Positions 16,323-25,515 of a stretch of 64,000 nucleotides of DNA are shown in pieces; position 1 is the stretch's first letter; each line of letters starts with the position of its first letter. The translations under genes and the position numbers were made by a program. This stretch comes from Roseiarcus sp963809245 (GTDB taxonomy: Bacteria; Pseudomonadota; Alphaproteobacteria; Rhizobiales; Beijerinckiaceae). The DNA lies in contig CAWEIU010000008.1 in NCBI GenBank assembly GCA_963809245.1, positions 62,001 through 126,000 of the forward strand, in the 5' to 3' direction. The notes beneath the pieces are model-generated. The model was not told where the DNA came from. It did not search any database and worked only from the letters and a program-made list of their open reading frames with translations.

Positions 16323-17041
16323 GAATTTCCCTCTTGCGGCGAGCCGAGGGGCGGCGCCTCGGGCTGACTTAGGCTCGACGCGCGCCCAAGGCAAGGACGC
16401 GGAGCCGCTGCGTCATGTCGGTTTCTTGGCCATGACAGTTCACCAAGAAGAATACGACCGTAGAACGGAGAATAGCGAAAGGAGTAATCCTTTCGGATTA
16501 AGTCGAGGCGCACCAGGTCAAATGCTTGCAGGCCGCGCCGTGTGCAAACAAGGCGTACAATGGCTCGTCTATCTCGAGATCATCTTGCCTATGAGAGCGC
16601 TGCTGCGCATACTGGAACGCCGCAGGGCCAACTGGTCATACTCGGGCCAAATTGTGTCATGTAAAACATTATGTTACTGTCATATCAGCAAGTGTTCGAT
16701 AGGGCGCAGGACCGGCGAGCCGGGGGCGCGTACACAATTGGCGGGGTCGTCTCGTCGTTGTTTTATCTCCAGATTTGCCGTGTCCCTGGCGCCGGCATTG
16801 CATCTCCTTACGTGGCGCGGCGGCGAACATTCGAGAGCGGCCTTGCAGGCCCAATTGCGGCAATTTGTCAGGACGCCTTGATTTGACCCCTATGTTCCGA
16901 TATTCGATTCGAGATCGATTATCGGCCGACGACTTGGCCCTGTATCTCTTGATACGTGCCGACGAACCTTCCTACATCGATATTCGCGCCGGTGCGGCGC
17001 GCCACAGCGTGTCGTGTCTCTCTCAATTACGGAACTCTCCG
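16323..17041. other. 719-bp non-coding region between bmt and the cold-shock gene
   Basis: No supported gene, and lower GC than the surroundings. It contains a perfect 8-bp stem hairpin (16476-16495) and an imperfect AT-rich palindrome GTAAAACATTATGTTAC (16661-16677) flanked by TGTCAT direct repeats. The last 150 bases lead into the cold-shock ORF and probably form its long 5' leader, a known feature of cspA-type genes. No SAM or SAH riboswitch consensus was recognised upstream of bmt. Confidence 0.55.
16476..16495. other. Perfect 8-bp hairpin
   Basis: CGAAAGGA-GTAA-TCCTTTCG is a perfect stem with a four-base loop. It has no T-run on either side, so it is not a standard terminator. It lies about 155 bases upstream of bmt and 545 upstream of the cold-shock start. 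It may be an RNA leader structure or a protein-binding site. Confidence 0.5.
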
Positions 17042-17251
17042 ATGGCTACGGGTACGGTGAAGTGGTTCAACGCCACAAAGGGGTACGGGTTCATTCAACC
17101 TGACGACGGCGGAAAAGACGTCTTCGTTCACATCAGCGCGGTCGAACGGGCCGGGTTGCGCGATCTCGCCGAGGGGCAGAAGGTCACCTACGAGATCGTC
17201 GCCGACAAGCGCACCGGCAAATCCTCCGCCGGTAATCTCAGCGTCGCCTGA
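17042..17251 (+). CDS. cspA: Cold-shock protein (CspA family)
   Basis: 69 residues, the usual length. It has the OB-fold RNA-binding motifs GTVKWFNATKGYGFI (RNP1 KGYGFI) and KDVFVHIS (RNP2 VFVHIS). It binds single-stranded RNA/DNA as an RNA chaperone. The ATG at 17042 matches the family start (MATGTVKWFN); a longer open frame upstream lacks homology. A terminator hairpin follows at 17284. Several paralogues usually exist per genome, so the exact member is not certain. Confidence 0.95.
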   Translation: MATGTVKWFNATKGYGFIQPDDGGKDVFVHISAVERAGLRDLAEGQKVTYEIVADKRTGKSSAGNLSVA

Positions 17252-17283
17252 CGTTTTCCACCGTCCCATAAGGGGCGGCTGCG

Positions 17284-17310
17284 AGCCCCGGCGACAACGC
17301 CGGGGCTTTC
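17284..17310 (+). terminator. Rho-independent terminator after the cold-shock gene
   Basis: AGCCCCGGCG-ACAA-CGCCGGGGCT is a 10-bp perfect GC-rich stem with a four-base loop, followed by TTTC. The T-run is short, as usual in high-GC genomes. Confidence 0.8.
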
Positions 17311-17367
17311 GCCTATTGTGCTCCCTTACGAAGCGGCGCTGGGCGCCGCTGACGGGGAGGAAACTTT

Positions 17368-18879
17368 ATGGCCAACGCCGCCCGCGACGGCGACACCTTT
17401 CTCGGCCTGGACATCGGCACGTCGTCGATCAAGGCTCTGCTGATCGACGCCGAACAGCGCACACTCGCGGAGATATCGGTCCCCCTCTCGCTGTCCCGGC
17501 CGCATCCGCTCTGGAGCGAGCAGAACCCCTGGGACTGGGCTGAGGGGGTCGAGGCTGCGGTCGCCGCGGCGCGCCGTCATGCTCCCGAGCCCTTCGCGCG
17601 CCTCGCCGGCGTCGGCCTCTCCGGCCAGATGCATGGGGCGACCTTTCTCGACGCAGCCGGCAAGCCGCTGCGCCCGGCGATCCTGTGGAATGATGGGCGC
17701 TCGTTCGCCGAATGCGCCGAGCTCGAACGCCGCGTACCCGATTTTGCCCGCCGCGCCGGCAACATCGCGATGCCGGGGTTCACCGCGCCCAAGGTTCTCT
17801 GGGTCGCCGCCCACGAGCCTGAGATTTTCGCCAAAACGGCGCGCATCCTGCTGCCGAAGGATTTCGTCCGGCTTCGCCTGTCGGGCGAAGCGGTCTCCGA
17901 CATGTCCGACGCGTCCGGCACGCTTTGGCTGGACATTGCGCGGCGGCGCTGGGACGACGAACTGCTCGCCGCGACCGGACTCAGCGCCGCCCACATGCCC
18001 GCGCTCGTCGAAGGCTCCGCGGTCTCCGGCTTCCTTTCGCCTGACGTCGCCAGCGCGTGGGGCCTTGCAGGCCGGCGCATCCCGATCGCCGGCGGCGCCG
18101 GCGATAACGCCGCTTCGGCGGTCGGCGTCGGGGCGACCGGGGCGGGACAGGGCTTCGTTTCGCTTGGCACCTCGGGCGTCGTCTTCTCGTCGACCGATCG
18201 GTTCATCAGCCTGCCGGAACGCACCTTGCACGCTTTCTGCCATGCGCTGCCCGGACGCTGGCATGGCATGGCGGTGATGCTTTCCGCCGCCGCCGCGCTG
18301 TCATGGATCGCCGCCGCGATCGGGCGTGCGGACGATGTCGGCGGCTGCGTCGAAGCGGCCGAAGCCTTCGCCCGTTCGCCTCAGGCGGCGGCGAACGCGC
18401 CGCTGTTCCTGCCCTACCTCAGCGGCGAACGCACCCCGCACAACGACGCGGAGGCGACGGGCATGTTCGCGGGCCTGCGCGCCGAGCATGGCGCGGACGC
18501 GCTCGTCTACGCCGTGCTCGAAGGGGTCGCGTTCGCATTCGCCGACGGGGTCGACGTGCTGGCCGAGGCGGGGGCGCGGCCCAATGTCGCGATGCTGGTC
18601 GGCGGCGGCGCCCGCTCGGCTTACTGGGGCCAGATGATCGCCGACGTGACCGGACTGACGATCGATCTTGCGATCGGAGCCGAAGCGGGCGCGGCGCTCG
18701 GCGCGGCTCGGCTCGGCATGCTGGCGGTTGGCGTGGGCGATGAAGCGGCGGTTTGCCGGCGCCCGCCCATCCAGCGCCAATTCGTCCCCGACCCGTCTCG
18801 CACGGCGCTCCACGCTCCGCGGCTGCGGCGTTTCCGCGCCCTTTACGCTGCGGAGAAAGCGACGCGGCAGGCGGGATAG
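17368..18879 (+). CDS. xylB: Xylulokinase
   Basis: 503 residues, usual length. A strong GGGGAGGAAAC precedes the ATG. FGGY kinase features: GLDIGTSSIKALLID (N-terminal phosphate-1 loop), GVGLSGQMHGATFLD (the SGQMHG motif of xylulokinases), ILWNDGRS, and LVGGGARSAYWGQMIADVTG in the C-terminal ATP-binding domain. It phosphorylates D-xylulose to xylulose-5-phosphate in the cytoplasm. No xylose isomerase or transporter is adjacent. In one-carbon-metabolising Alphaproteobacteria a stand-alone xylulokinase can serve other pentulose salvage. Assignment strong, physiological role open. Confidence 0.92.
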   Translation: MANAARDGDTFLGLDIGTSSIKALLIDAEQRTLAEISVPLSLSRPHPLWSEQNPWDWAEGVEAAVAAARRHAPEPFARLAGVGLSGQMHGATFLDAAGKPLRPAILWNDGRSFAECAELERRVPDFARRAGNIAMPGFTAPKVLWVAAHEPEIFAKTARILLPKDFVRLRLSGEAVSDMSDASGTLWLDIARRRWDDELLAATGLSAAHMPALVEGSAVSGFLSPDVASAWGLAGRRIPIAGGAGDNAASAVGVGATGAGQGFVSLGTSGVVFSSTDRFISLPERTLHAFCHALPGRWHGMAVMLSAAAALSWIAAAIGRADDVGGCVEAAEAFARSPQAAANAPLFLPYLSGERTPHNDAEATGMFAGLRAEHGADALVYAVLEGVAFAFADGVDVLAEAGARPNVAMLVGGGARSAYWGQMIADVTGLTIDLAIGAEAGAALGAARLGMLAVGVGDEAAVCRRPPIQRQFVPDPSRTALHAPRLRRFRALYAAEKATRQAG

Positions 18880-18960
18880 CCCGCTTCCTCAGGGACGACT
18901 TAACGCTTCCTTGAAATCGACGTCCTAGGCTTTGCGCACAGTCGTTACGGAGTGTGCGTT

Positions 18961-20007
18961 GTGAGTTTTCAGGTCGTCGCCTTGCTGCAATGGCTCTGGG
19001 TCGGCGCGCTCGAACGGTTGCAGCTCACGTTCGGACCGACCGCAGCCTATGGCGCTCCGGCTCTGGCGGGCGCCTCGCTGTTTTCCGTCCTCTATTACGT
19101 GGAGCGTCGGCGCGCGCGCGGCCGCCCCGTCAGCCCACGCGGCTTCGTGCGTTCGATTTTCGCCGGTCGCATCCTCATGGCCAAATCCTCGCTGGTCGAC
19201 ATGCGCTTGTGGGTCCTCAACGGACTCGTGCTCGCCTCGGGCTACGGCTGCCTCGCGCTCGGCAATTTCTTCTGCCGCGATCTCGTCGCCGCTGGGCTGA
19301 CGAGCGTCCTCGGCTCCCATGCGGCGGCCGCTTGGCCGGTCTGGGCCGTTCTCTCGACGGCGACGTTGTTCGAGCTGCTGGCCTATGAACTCGCCTATTG
19401 GTTCGCGCACTACCTCTTCCACCGCATTCCGGCGCTGTGGGAGTTCCATAAGGTGCACCATTCGGCGGAGGTGATGACGCTCTTCACCGAACTGCGCCAG
19501 CATCCGGTGGAGATCCTCGCCTTCATGAACCTCATCGCAATCGCGACGGGGACGGTGTTCGGCGTGATGACCTACGTGTTCGGGCCCGGCGTGCGGCCGT
19601 TCACGCTGCTCAACGGCAACATCGTACTCATGGGCTTCCTCGTCACCTACGGCCACCTGCGCCACAGCCATATGTGGATCGCCTTCACCGGCCTCGTCGG
19701 CAGGTTGCTGCAAAGCCCGGCGCATCACCAAATCCATCATTCGACGCTTCCCAAGCATTGGGACAAGAACCTCGGCTTCGCGCTCGCGCTGTGGGATTGG
19801 GTGTTCGGCACGCTCTATGTTCCGAGCAAGGAGCCCGAGGTCCCGCATTTCGGGGTTGCCCCCGATGAAGGCGACTTCAGCACGATGACCCGCAGCCTCG
19901 CGACCCCATTCGTGCGGCTCGGCGAGCGCGTGGCGAAAGCGGCGCATCCCCTCGCGCCGAACGGGGAGGGCGCCGCCGCCCCCGATGTCCAGGGCTCGCG
20001 CGGGTAG
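18961..20007 (+). CDS. Sterol desaturase / fatty acid hydroxylase family membrane protein
   Basis: 348 residues. The GTG at 18961 is preferred because ACGGAG lies about eight bases upstream; GTG at 18952 would sit directly on that site. Four or five hydrophobic segments surround the di-iron histidine clusters HYLFH (HxxxH), HKVHH (HxxHH) and HHQIHH (HxxHH). Family members hydroxylate or desaturate lipids, carotenoids or hopanoid/sterol-like substrates in the membrane. The C-terminus is a soluble tail. The substrate cannot be predicted. It stands alone between xylB and the EamA gene. Confidence 0.85.
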   Translation: MSFQVVALLQWLWVGALERLQLTFGPTAAYGAPALAGASLFSVLYYVERRRARGRPVSPRGFVRSIFAGRILMAKSSLVDMRLWVLNGLVLASGYGCLALGNFFCRDLVAAGLTSVLGSHAAAAWPVWAVLSTATLFELLAYELAYWFAHYLFHRIPALWEFHKVHHSAEVMTLFTELRQHPVEILAFMNLIAIATGTVFGVMTYVFGPGVRPFTLLNGNIVLMGFLVTYGHLRHSHMWIAFTGLVGRLLQSPAHHQIHHSTLPKHWDKNLGFALALWDWVFGTLYVPSKEPEVPHFGVAPDEGDFSTMTRSLATPFVRLGERVAKAAHPLAPNGEGAAAPDVQGSRG

Positions 20008-20118
20008 GCCGCGTGGCAAGACCATCGGATTATTCGCCGGGGCGCCAAGGATTGTGTTGACGCGCCGCCGGCCAATTGGCTCTAAAATCCACGCGAATCA
20101 ACGGGATTGGAGACGACC

Positions 20119-21024
20119 ATGCCGGCCCAACGCGCCGCGCGACGCAGGGGGCTGTTGCTCGTGCTCGGGGGGACGGTCCTTTGGAGTTTGGCGGGCTATT
20201 TCGCCCGTCTCATCGGTCATCTCGACGTCGGCACGGTGCTTTTCGCGCGCGCCGGATTCGGCGGGCTCTGCATTTCGGCCTGGGCGGTGCTCGAACAGCG
20301 GCGCGGCGTGCTCGGCCCGCGCTTCGGCTTCGGGCCGCTCTCGCCGCTGATCGTCCTGCTCTCGGCGACGGCGATCTCGTCTTACATCGCGGCGGTGATG
20401 ACGACCACGGTGGCGGACGTGCTGGTCATCTACGCCACGCTGCCGTTCGTCGCCGCCGGCCTATCCTTCCTCATCAACAAAGAGCGCGTCTCGCGTCGCA
20501 CGCTCATTTCGGCGTGCGTCGCGACCGTCGGCGTCGTCATCATGGTGGCGAGCGGGCTGGGCTCCGGGCGGTTGCTCGGTCAGGCCCTGTCGATGCTGAT
20601 GACGGTGACCTTCGCGCTGATGGTCGTGTTGCAGCGGCGCGATCCCGGCATGTCGATGACCTCGATCAACGCCGCGGCCGCCTTCCTCGCGGCGACCTTC
20701 GGCTACACGCTTTCCCTTCATCCCGCGCTCGACTTGCGCGATCTGATTATTCTTTTCTTGTTCGGCCTCACGACGGTCTGCGTCGCTTTCGTCATGTTCA
20801 TGGAGGGCGCGAAATTCGTGCCCTCGGCCGAGGCGGGCCTCGTCAGCATGTTGGATGTGGCGCTGGGGCCGCTCTGGGTCTTTCTCGCCTTCGGCGAGAA
20901 TCCGGGACGGGCGACGCTGATCGGCGGCGCCTTCGTCATCGGCGCCGTCATTTGGCGCGTAATCCCCGAGATCGCCGGCGAGCCCCGCGCGAAGGACGTG
21001 ACGAGCGCCACCTGGCCCTTATAA
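20119..21024 (+). CDS. DMT/EamA-family transporter
   Basis: 301 residues. The ATG at 20119 has GGAG upstream; an in-frame TTG four codons earlier overlaps that site. Ten predicted membrane helices form two EamA repeats, the second including LFGLTTVCVAFVMFMEGAKFVPSAEAGLVSMLD, typical of the drug/metabolite exporter superfamily. Substrate unknown. The SDR gene follows after 27 bases, so the two may be co-transcribed. Confidence 0.85.
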   Translation: MPAQRAARRRGLLLVLGGTVLWSLAGYFARLIGHLDVGTVLFARAGFGGLCISAWAVLEQRRGVLGPRFGFGPLSPLIVLLSATAISSYIAAVMTTTVADVLVIYATLPFVAAGLSFLINKERVSRRTLISACVATVGVVIMVASGLGSGRLLGQALSMLMTVTFALMVVLQRRDPGMSMTSINAAAAFLAATFGYTLSLHPALDLRDLIILFLFGLTTVCVAFVMFMEGAKFVPSAEAGLVSMLDVALGPLWVFLAFGENPGRATLIGGAFVIGAVIWRVIPEIAGEPRAKDVTSATWPL

Positions 21025-21051
21025 GATCGAGCAAAAGCAATCGGAGGCGAA

Positions 21052-21807
21052 ATGGCCGTGGAAAAATTCGCATTGGTGACGGGGGCCGGGCGGGGCATCG
21101 GCAAGGCGGCGGCGTTGGCGCTGGCGAAGGCCGGCTGGAACGTTGCGCTCACCGGCCGCGGCGCCGAGGCGCTCGCCGCCGTCGCGCAAGGGGTCGAGGC
21201 GCTGGGTCGCCGCGCCTTCGCAAAGAGCTGCGACGTCGGCGACCCGAACGCGGTCAAGTCGCTGTTCGCCGAGGTGGAACGGACCTTCGGCCGCCTCGAT
21301 CTCCTGTTCAACAACGCCGGCGCCGGCGCGCCCGGCGTTCCGATCGACGAACTTACCTACGAGCAATGGCGAACGGTCGTCGACGTGAACCTGACCGGCT
21401 CGTTCCTCTGCGCGCAGGCGGCGATGGCGATCATGAAGCGGCAGAATCCGCGCGGCGGCCGCATCATCAACAACGGTTCGATTTCCGCCTACGCGCCGCG
21501 CCCGTTCAGCGCCCCCTATACGGCGACCAAGCACGCCATCACCGGCCTCACCAAGTCGATCGCGCTTGACGGGCGGGCCGACGACATCGCCTGTGGGCAG
21601 ATCGACATCGGCAATGCGCTGACCGAAATGGCCTTTAGGATGACCCAAGGCGTCCCCCAGGCGGACGGGCGCATCGCCGTCGAACCCACCATCGACCCGG
21701 CCGAGGTCGGCGACGCGGTCGCTCACATGGCGAGCCTGCCGCTCTCCTCGAACATCCTATCGATGACGATCATGGCGACGAAGATGCCGTTCGTCGGGCG
21801 GGGCTGA
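21052..21807 (+). CDS. Short-chain dehydrogenase/reductase
   Basis: 251 residues, classical SDR size. TGAGRGIGKAAALALA is the cofactor motif (TGxxxGIG), NNAG is present, and the catalytic Ser-Tyr-Lys lie in NNGSISAYAPRP and YTATK. The last third (VGDAVAHMASLPLSSNILSM) is typical. The substrate is unknown. It follows the EamA transporter and may form a two-gene unit with it. An inverted repeat 10 bases after the stop may end transcription. Confidence 0.88.
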   Translation: MAVEKFALVTGAGRGIGKAAALALAKAGWNVALTGRGAEALAAVAQGVEALGRRAFAKSCDVGDPNAVKSLFAEVERTFGRLDLLFNNAGAGAPGVPIDELTYEQWRTVVDVNLTGSFLCAQAAMAIMKRQNPRGGRIINNGSISAYAPRPFSAPYTATKHAITGLTKSIALDGRADDIACGQIDIGNALTEMAFRMTQGVPQADGRIAVEPTIDPAEVGDAVAHMASLPLSSNILSMTIMATKMPFVGRG

Positions 21808-21817
21808 GCATCTGGGC

Positions 21818-21948
21818 TGTCATGCCCGCGAAAACGGGCGCCCAGATCACCGCCGTTGGCGGCGAGCGTTGAGGCGCTTGTTTGTGCGCCCTAAGCCCGT
21901 GAGTCTTCTCCTCTTCACCCCTGGATGCCCGCTTTGCGCGGGCATTAC
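21818..21948. repeat. Inverted intergenic repeat, TGTCATGCCCGCG family (copy 1)
   Basis: The left arm TGTCATGCCCGCGAAAACGG and the right arm (CTGGATGCCCGCTTTGCGCG, then GGCATTACA) are inverted copies about 75 bases apart. A second element with the same left arm is at 30046-30135. It fills the gap between the SDR gene and the convergent deacetylase-like gene. It is a dispersed palindromic element typical of Alphaproteobacteria. Confidence 0.75.
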
Positions 21949-22006
21949 AACATCAGCCGGCCGCCAAGCATTCAGGCTCTCGTAGAGGTCAGTCGGCGTC
22001 CTGTGC

Positions 22007-23008
22007 TCAGTTCGGCGCGGCGACGAGCGGCTCGAAGGGCTGCGCGATGGCGCCGCGCGAGAGGTCGCGGTCGAACATCGCGAGGCCAACCTCCTCGTTG
22101 CCGTTGGGATGCACGAGGATGATCGAGCCGTCGACCGGCTTCTCGCCCTGCGCCAGCCAAGCGTCGGCGCCGAGCGAGATGAGATGGTGGCGGCGCACCG
22201 CCTGCATCAGCGGCGACGTCGAGATCAGGCCGGGGAAGCGGAAGAATAGCGACGGCGTCTGGCCGTTGGCGATCAGCAGGCGCTCCGTCTCGAGAATCTC
22301 CGCGTCGGGATCGACCCCTTGGGTGAGCAGGAAATTGCGCTCGTACGGCACGCCGCGACGATAGGGGTGGTGGAACGTGTGATCGACCCAGAGGATGTTG
22401 AGCGCGCCCTGCGCCTGCCGGTCGAGCAGCCAGCGGTAATCCTCGAAATGATGCAGCAGCCAGAGGCCGGAGATCGACAACGCCACCGGCGTATGCGGCC
22501 CCTTGGCGGCGAGATCGTCGAAAAAGGCGCGGTCGAGCGGCCGGCGGCTCGGGCAGAGATCCCCGGTTACGAAGGCTCCCGGCGCGGCGCCATGGGTCAG
22601 GCCGGCGTTCTGCAGGAAGCCGCGATGGGTGAGGCCGGGCGCTTGAGCCGATTGCGCGATCGCGCGCATCATGCGCGTCGGCGCGAGCGCCTCCTCGCTC
22701 GTGTCTTCGCAAGTCCAGCAGGCCGCGCGCTCGAGGCGGGTCGAGAGCTTCTGCGGATCGGCGAGCAGCAGAAGCGGCGTTCCGCCGACGCTCATCGTGC
22801 GGATGGCGAGGCTCTTGCGTCCGTCCGCGGCGTGGCAGCTCCGCAGCACCGACGTATAGTCCGTGACGGCGTCGACGCTCGCGAGCGACTGAGGCGGCGC
22901 CGGCGAATAGAGGCAGGGCGCGTCCTGACCGCTGTCGGCTGCGCACGCGGCGCTCGCCCCGAAGGCGAGCAGAAGAGCAAAGGCGAGATGGGCGAGCGGA
23001 CGGGGCAA
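22007..23008 (-). CDS. Exported polysaccharide deacetylase-like protein
   Basis: 333 residues with a signal peptide (AFALLLAFGASAACAA). The mature protein has WVDHTFHHPYRRG and FFRFPGLISTSPLMQAVRRH, which resemble the HxxxH metal site and the RxP motif region of NodB-type deacetylases. Four cysteines (CLYS, SCHA, CWTCED) could form disulfides in the periplasm. It probably acts on peptidoglycan or an extracellular glycan, but the catalytic Asp pair at the start of the NodB domain is not obvious, so activity is uncertain. It is convergent with the SDR gene. Confidence 0.6.
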   Translation of the reverse strand: MPRPLAHLAFALLLAFGASAACAADSGQDAPCLYSPAPPQSLASVDAVTDYTSVLRSCHAADGRKSLAIRTMSVGGTPLLLLADPQKLSTRLERAACWTCEDTSEEALAPTRMMRAIAQSAQAPGLTHRGFLQNAGLTHGAAPGAFVTGDLCPSRRPLDRAFFDDLAAKGPHTPVALSISGLWLLHHFEDYRWLLDRQAQGALNILWVDHTFHHPYRRGVPYERNFLLTQGVDPDAEILETERLLIANGQTPSLFFRFPGLISTSPLMQAVRRHHLISLGADAWLAQGEKPVDGSIILVHPNGNEEVGLAMFDRDLSRGAIAQPFEPLVAAPN

Positions 23009-23124
23009 GGGAAGCTTCCAATGGGCTGCGCCTCGATATCGGGCGACGGGGCGCGATTTTATGTCGGATTTGCGTGATTTTCGCGAGCGCTTGCGAAGCC
23101 GCGCCGCCTGACTAAGCTCGCGTC

Positions 23125-23607
23125 ATGGAACCCGGCGCGATTTCGCAGCCCATCGAAGTGCGGCAGGAGCCGGCAGGCTCGCCGGACGCGCGCTGGTGCC
23201 TTGCCGAATATTTCCGCGAGCTCGCGCGGCGCTTCGAGGCCGGCTTCGATCCCGCCCAGGGAAACGACGTGCGCGAAGACGAGATGACGCCGCCGGCGGG
23301 TTGGTTTCTCCTCGCGCGGCTTCAGGGAAGGCCGGCGGGATGCGGCGCCTTGCTGCGCATCGACCAGACGACCGGCGAGATCAAACGGATGTGGACCGCG
23401 CCATTCGCCCGCGGCCTCGGCGTTGCACGGCGGATCATCGCGACCATCGAGCAAACCGCGCATTCGGAAGGCATGACGCTGCTGCGGCTCGACACCAACA
23501 AGGCGCTCACGGAGGCGCACGCGCTCTACCGCAAGCTCGGCTTCGAGGAGACTGAACGCTACAGCGCCAACCCCTACGCCCATCACTGGTTTCGCAAGCG
23601 GCTATGA
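23125..23607 (+). CDS. GNAT-family N-acetyltransferase
   Basis: 160 residues. It has the GNAT acetyl-CoA binding segment IKRMWTAPFARGLGVARRII (Rx2GxG-like) and a C-terminal LYRKLGFEETERY, as in small-molecule acetyltransferases of the RimI/PhnO type. The substrate is unknown. Its last 25 bases overlap the 3' end of the convergent LysR gene. Confidence 0.85.
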   Translation: MEPGAISQPIEVRQEPAGSPDARWCLAEYFRELARRFEAGFDPAQGNDVREDEMTPPAGWFLLARLQGRPAGCGALLRIDQTTGEIKRMWTAPFARGLGVARRIIATIEQTAHSEGMTLLRLDTNKALTEAHALYRKLGFEETERYSANPYAHHWFRKRL

Positions 23608-24509
23608 CCGTCCTTCTCAAGTCGCCGCCGGGCGATCAACGCGTCGAGCCGCGACAGGAATAGCTTCAGCGTCGTCGATGCGTTCGTCTTGTTGAAGCCG
23701 ACGACCAAATCGATCGTCGGCGTCTCCCCCGCCAGCGGCCGGCTGGTGACGGACCAGGGCAGGAAGTTCTTCGCATAGGCAGGCAGCAGGGCGACGCCGC
23801 GCGTCGAAGCGACCAGCGACATCGCCATGGCGAGATTGTCGACCTTATGCGCCGGCTTGAGATCCAGGTTCGATCGCTTCAAATAGTCCTCGATCACAGC
23901 CTGAAGCGTCGGCGCCGTCTCGGACATGCCAAGGAAGGTTTCGCCCTCGAGATCCGCGATGGCGACGCTCTCGCGCGCCGCGAGAGGGTGATCGCTCGGC
24001 ATGACGACGACAAGCGGCTCAGTGGTCACCACCCGATATTCGAGGTCGGGCATGCCGCGCTCCGGCCTGAGGAAGGCGAGGTCGAGCTTGCCGCGCATCA
24101 GCGCCTCGGCGAGCGTGCGCGAATAGTCGCTGGAGACGGCGACTTCGATATTCGGCAGAACGTCCCTCAGCGTGTGCATCGCCTCGGGCAGCCAATCCAT
24201 CTCCTGGCCGGTGAGGAAGCCGAGCGCGAACACGGGCTTGGCGGGCTGCGCGGCTCGCCGTGCCGCCTCGACGGCGGCTTCCGTCTGCGCAAGCGCCAGC
24301 CGCGCATGTTCGAGGAACGCCTGGCCGGCCGGCGTCACCTCGACGCCTCGCGCGCTTCGGGTGAGGAGTTGCGCGCCCACCTCGTATTCGAGATCGCGAA
24401 TTTGCCGGCTCAGCGAGGGCTGCGCCGTATGCAGGCGCTGCTCGGCCGCGAGCGTCAAACTGCCCGCGTCCGCGACGGCGACGAAATAGCGGAGATGGCG
24501 CAGCTCCAT
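23583..24509 (-). CDS. LysR-family transcriptional regulator
   Basis: 308 residues from ATG at 24509 (GAGG upstream, MELRHLRYF start); a start four codons earlier is possible. The winged helix-turn-helix is MELRHLRYFVAVADAG, then LHTAQPSLSRQIRDLE (about 1-60). The effector domain includes VAIADLEGETFLGM. It is divergent from the SDR at 24682 across a 172-base gap, so it probably controls that gene and itself, as is usual for LysR pairs. The inducer is unknown. Confidence 0.92.
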   Translation of the reverse strand: MELRHLRYFVAVADAGSLTLAAEQRLHTAQPSLSRQIRDLEYEVGAQLLTRSARGVEVTPAGQAFLEHARLALAQTEAAVEAARRAAQPAKPVFALGFLTGQEMDWLPEAMHTLRDVLPNIEVAVSSDYSRTLAEALMRGKLDLAFLRPERGMPDLEYRVVTTEPLVVVMPSDHPLAARESVAIADLEGETFLGMSETAPTLQAVIEDYLKRSNLDLKPAHKVDNLAMAMSLVASTRGVALLPAYAKNFLPWSVTSRPLAGETPTIDLVVGFNKTNASTTLKLFLSRLDALIARRRLEKDGHSRLRNQ

Positions 24510-24681
24510 GACTGACCTCATGCCCGCGGAGGTATGGAGGCCATCCTACAAAGACTTTTTCCGCCGCGCCAGAGAGGCGTAAACACATGCCTTGGCGGTC
24601 TCGACCTCGTCGAAACGGATCGAACCGCCAGCATCCGCCCGCGAGCCGCGGGGGCCGGTCGTGATGAGAAGGAGATCGATC

Positions 24682-25428
24682 ATGACCACGCTTTCAGGAA
24701 AAACCGCTCTCGTCACCGGCGCATCGCGCGGCATCGGCCGCGCCAGCGCATTGGCGCTCGCCCAAGCCGGCGCGCAGGTGATCGTCCATTACGGCCGCGG
24801 CGCCGCCGAGGCCGAGGCCGTCGTCAAGGCGATCCGCGACGCCGGGGGCCGCGCGGAGGCGGTGGCGGCCGACCTTTCGTCGCCGGACGCGCCGCAGGCG
24901 CTCGCCGCGCGGGTTCGCGCCATCATCGGCGATCGCCTCGACATCCTCGTCGCCAATGCCGGCGTCTCAAAGGCTGCGACGATCGAGGAGACGACGGTCG
25001 CCGATTTCGACCGCCTCTTCGCGGTCAACGTGCGCGCGCCGTTCTTCCTCGTGCAGCAATTGCTGCCGGTCCTCGGCGAGGGAAGCAGCGTCGTTCTCGT
25101 CTCTTCGCTTGGCGCGCGAGCAGCGGTCGGCCAGCTTGCCGCCTATTCGGCCACGAAGGGCGCCGTCGACACGCTGGTGAAGCACTTCGCATTCGCGCTC
25201 GGTTCGCGGGGAATTCGCGTCAACGCGGTCGCGCCGGGCGTCGTCGAGACCGACATGTCGAGCTTCGCCAAGACGGACGGCGGCCGAGAGTTCACCCTCG
25301 CCATGCAGGCCTTCAAGCGGATCGCGCAGCCGGACGACATTGCGGGGGCGGTCGCCTTCCTCGCCTCGGACGCCGCGCGGTGGATCACCGGCGACACGAT
25401 CCGCGTCGATGGCGGCTCGAAGCTCTGA
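24682..25428 (+). CDS. Short-chain dehydrogenase/reductase (3-oxoacyl-ACP reductase-like)
   Basis: 248 residues. The ATG at 24682 is chosen for AAGGAGATCGATC before it; the open frame extends 30 codons upstream without homology. TGASRGIGRASALALAQAG binds NAD(P), and VANAGVSKAATIEET, SSLGARAAVGQLAAYSATK (Ser, Tyr, Lys) and ITGDTIRVDGGSKL are classical SDR motifs. FabG-like, but as a stand-alone gene beside a LysR regulator it is more likely an inducible redox enzyme for an unknown small molecule. Confidence 0.9.
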   Translation: MTTLSGKTALVTGASRGIGRASALALAQAGAQVIVHYGRGAAEAEAVVKAIRDAGGRAEAVAADLSSPDAPQALAARVRAIIGDRLDILVANAGVSKAATIEETTVADFDRLFAVNVRAPFFLVQQLLPVLGEGSSVVLVSSLGARAAVGQLAAYSATKGAVDTLVKHFAFALGSRGIRVNAVAPGVVETDMSSFAKTDGGREFTLAMQAFKRIAQPDDIAGAVAFLASDAARWITGDTIRVDGGSKL

Positions 25429-25515
25429 GTCCTGGCGGGGGCGCCCGCCGAACTTGATTAGGCCCCTCGATCTCTATATGGCGAGCGCCTGCAGGTTCTT
25501 GCGAGACGCTTCCCC

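Noticed and set aside
16323..16500. A SAM-II or SAH riboswitch before the homocysteine methyltransferase
   Set aside because: I looked for the conserved pseudoknot segments and the SAH-type CCGAGGAGCG core and did not find them. Only simple hairpins are present. A covariance-model search would decide.
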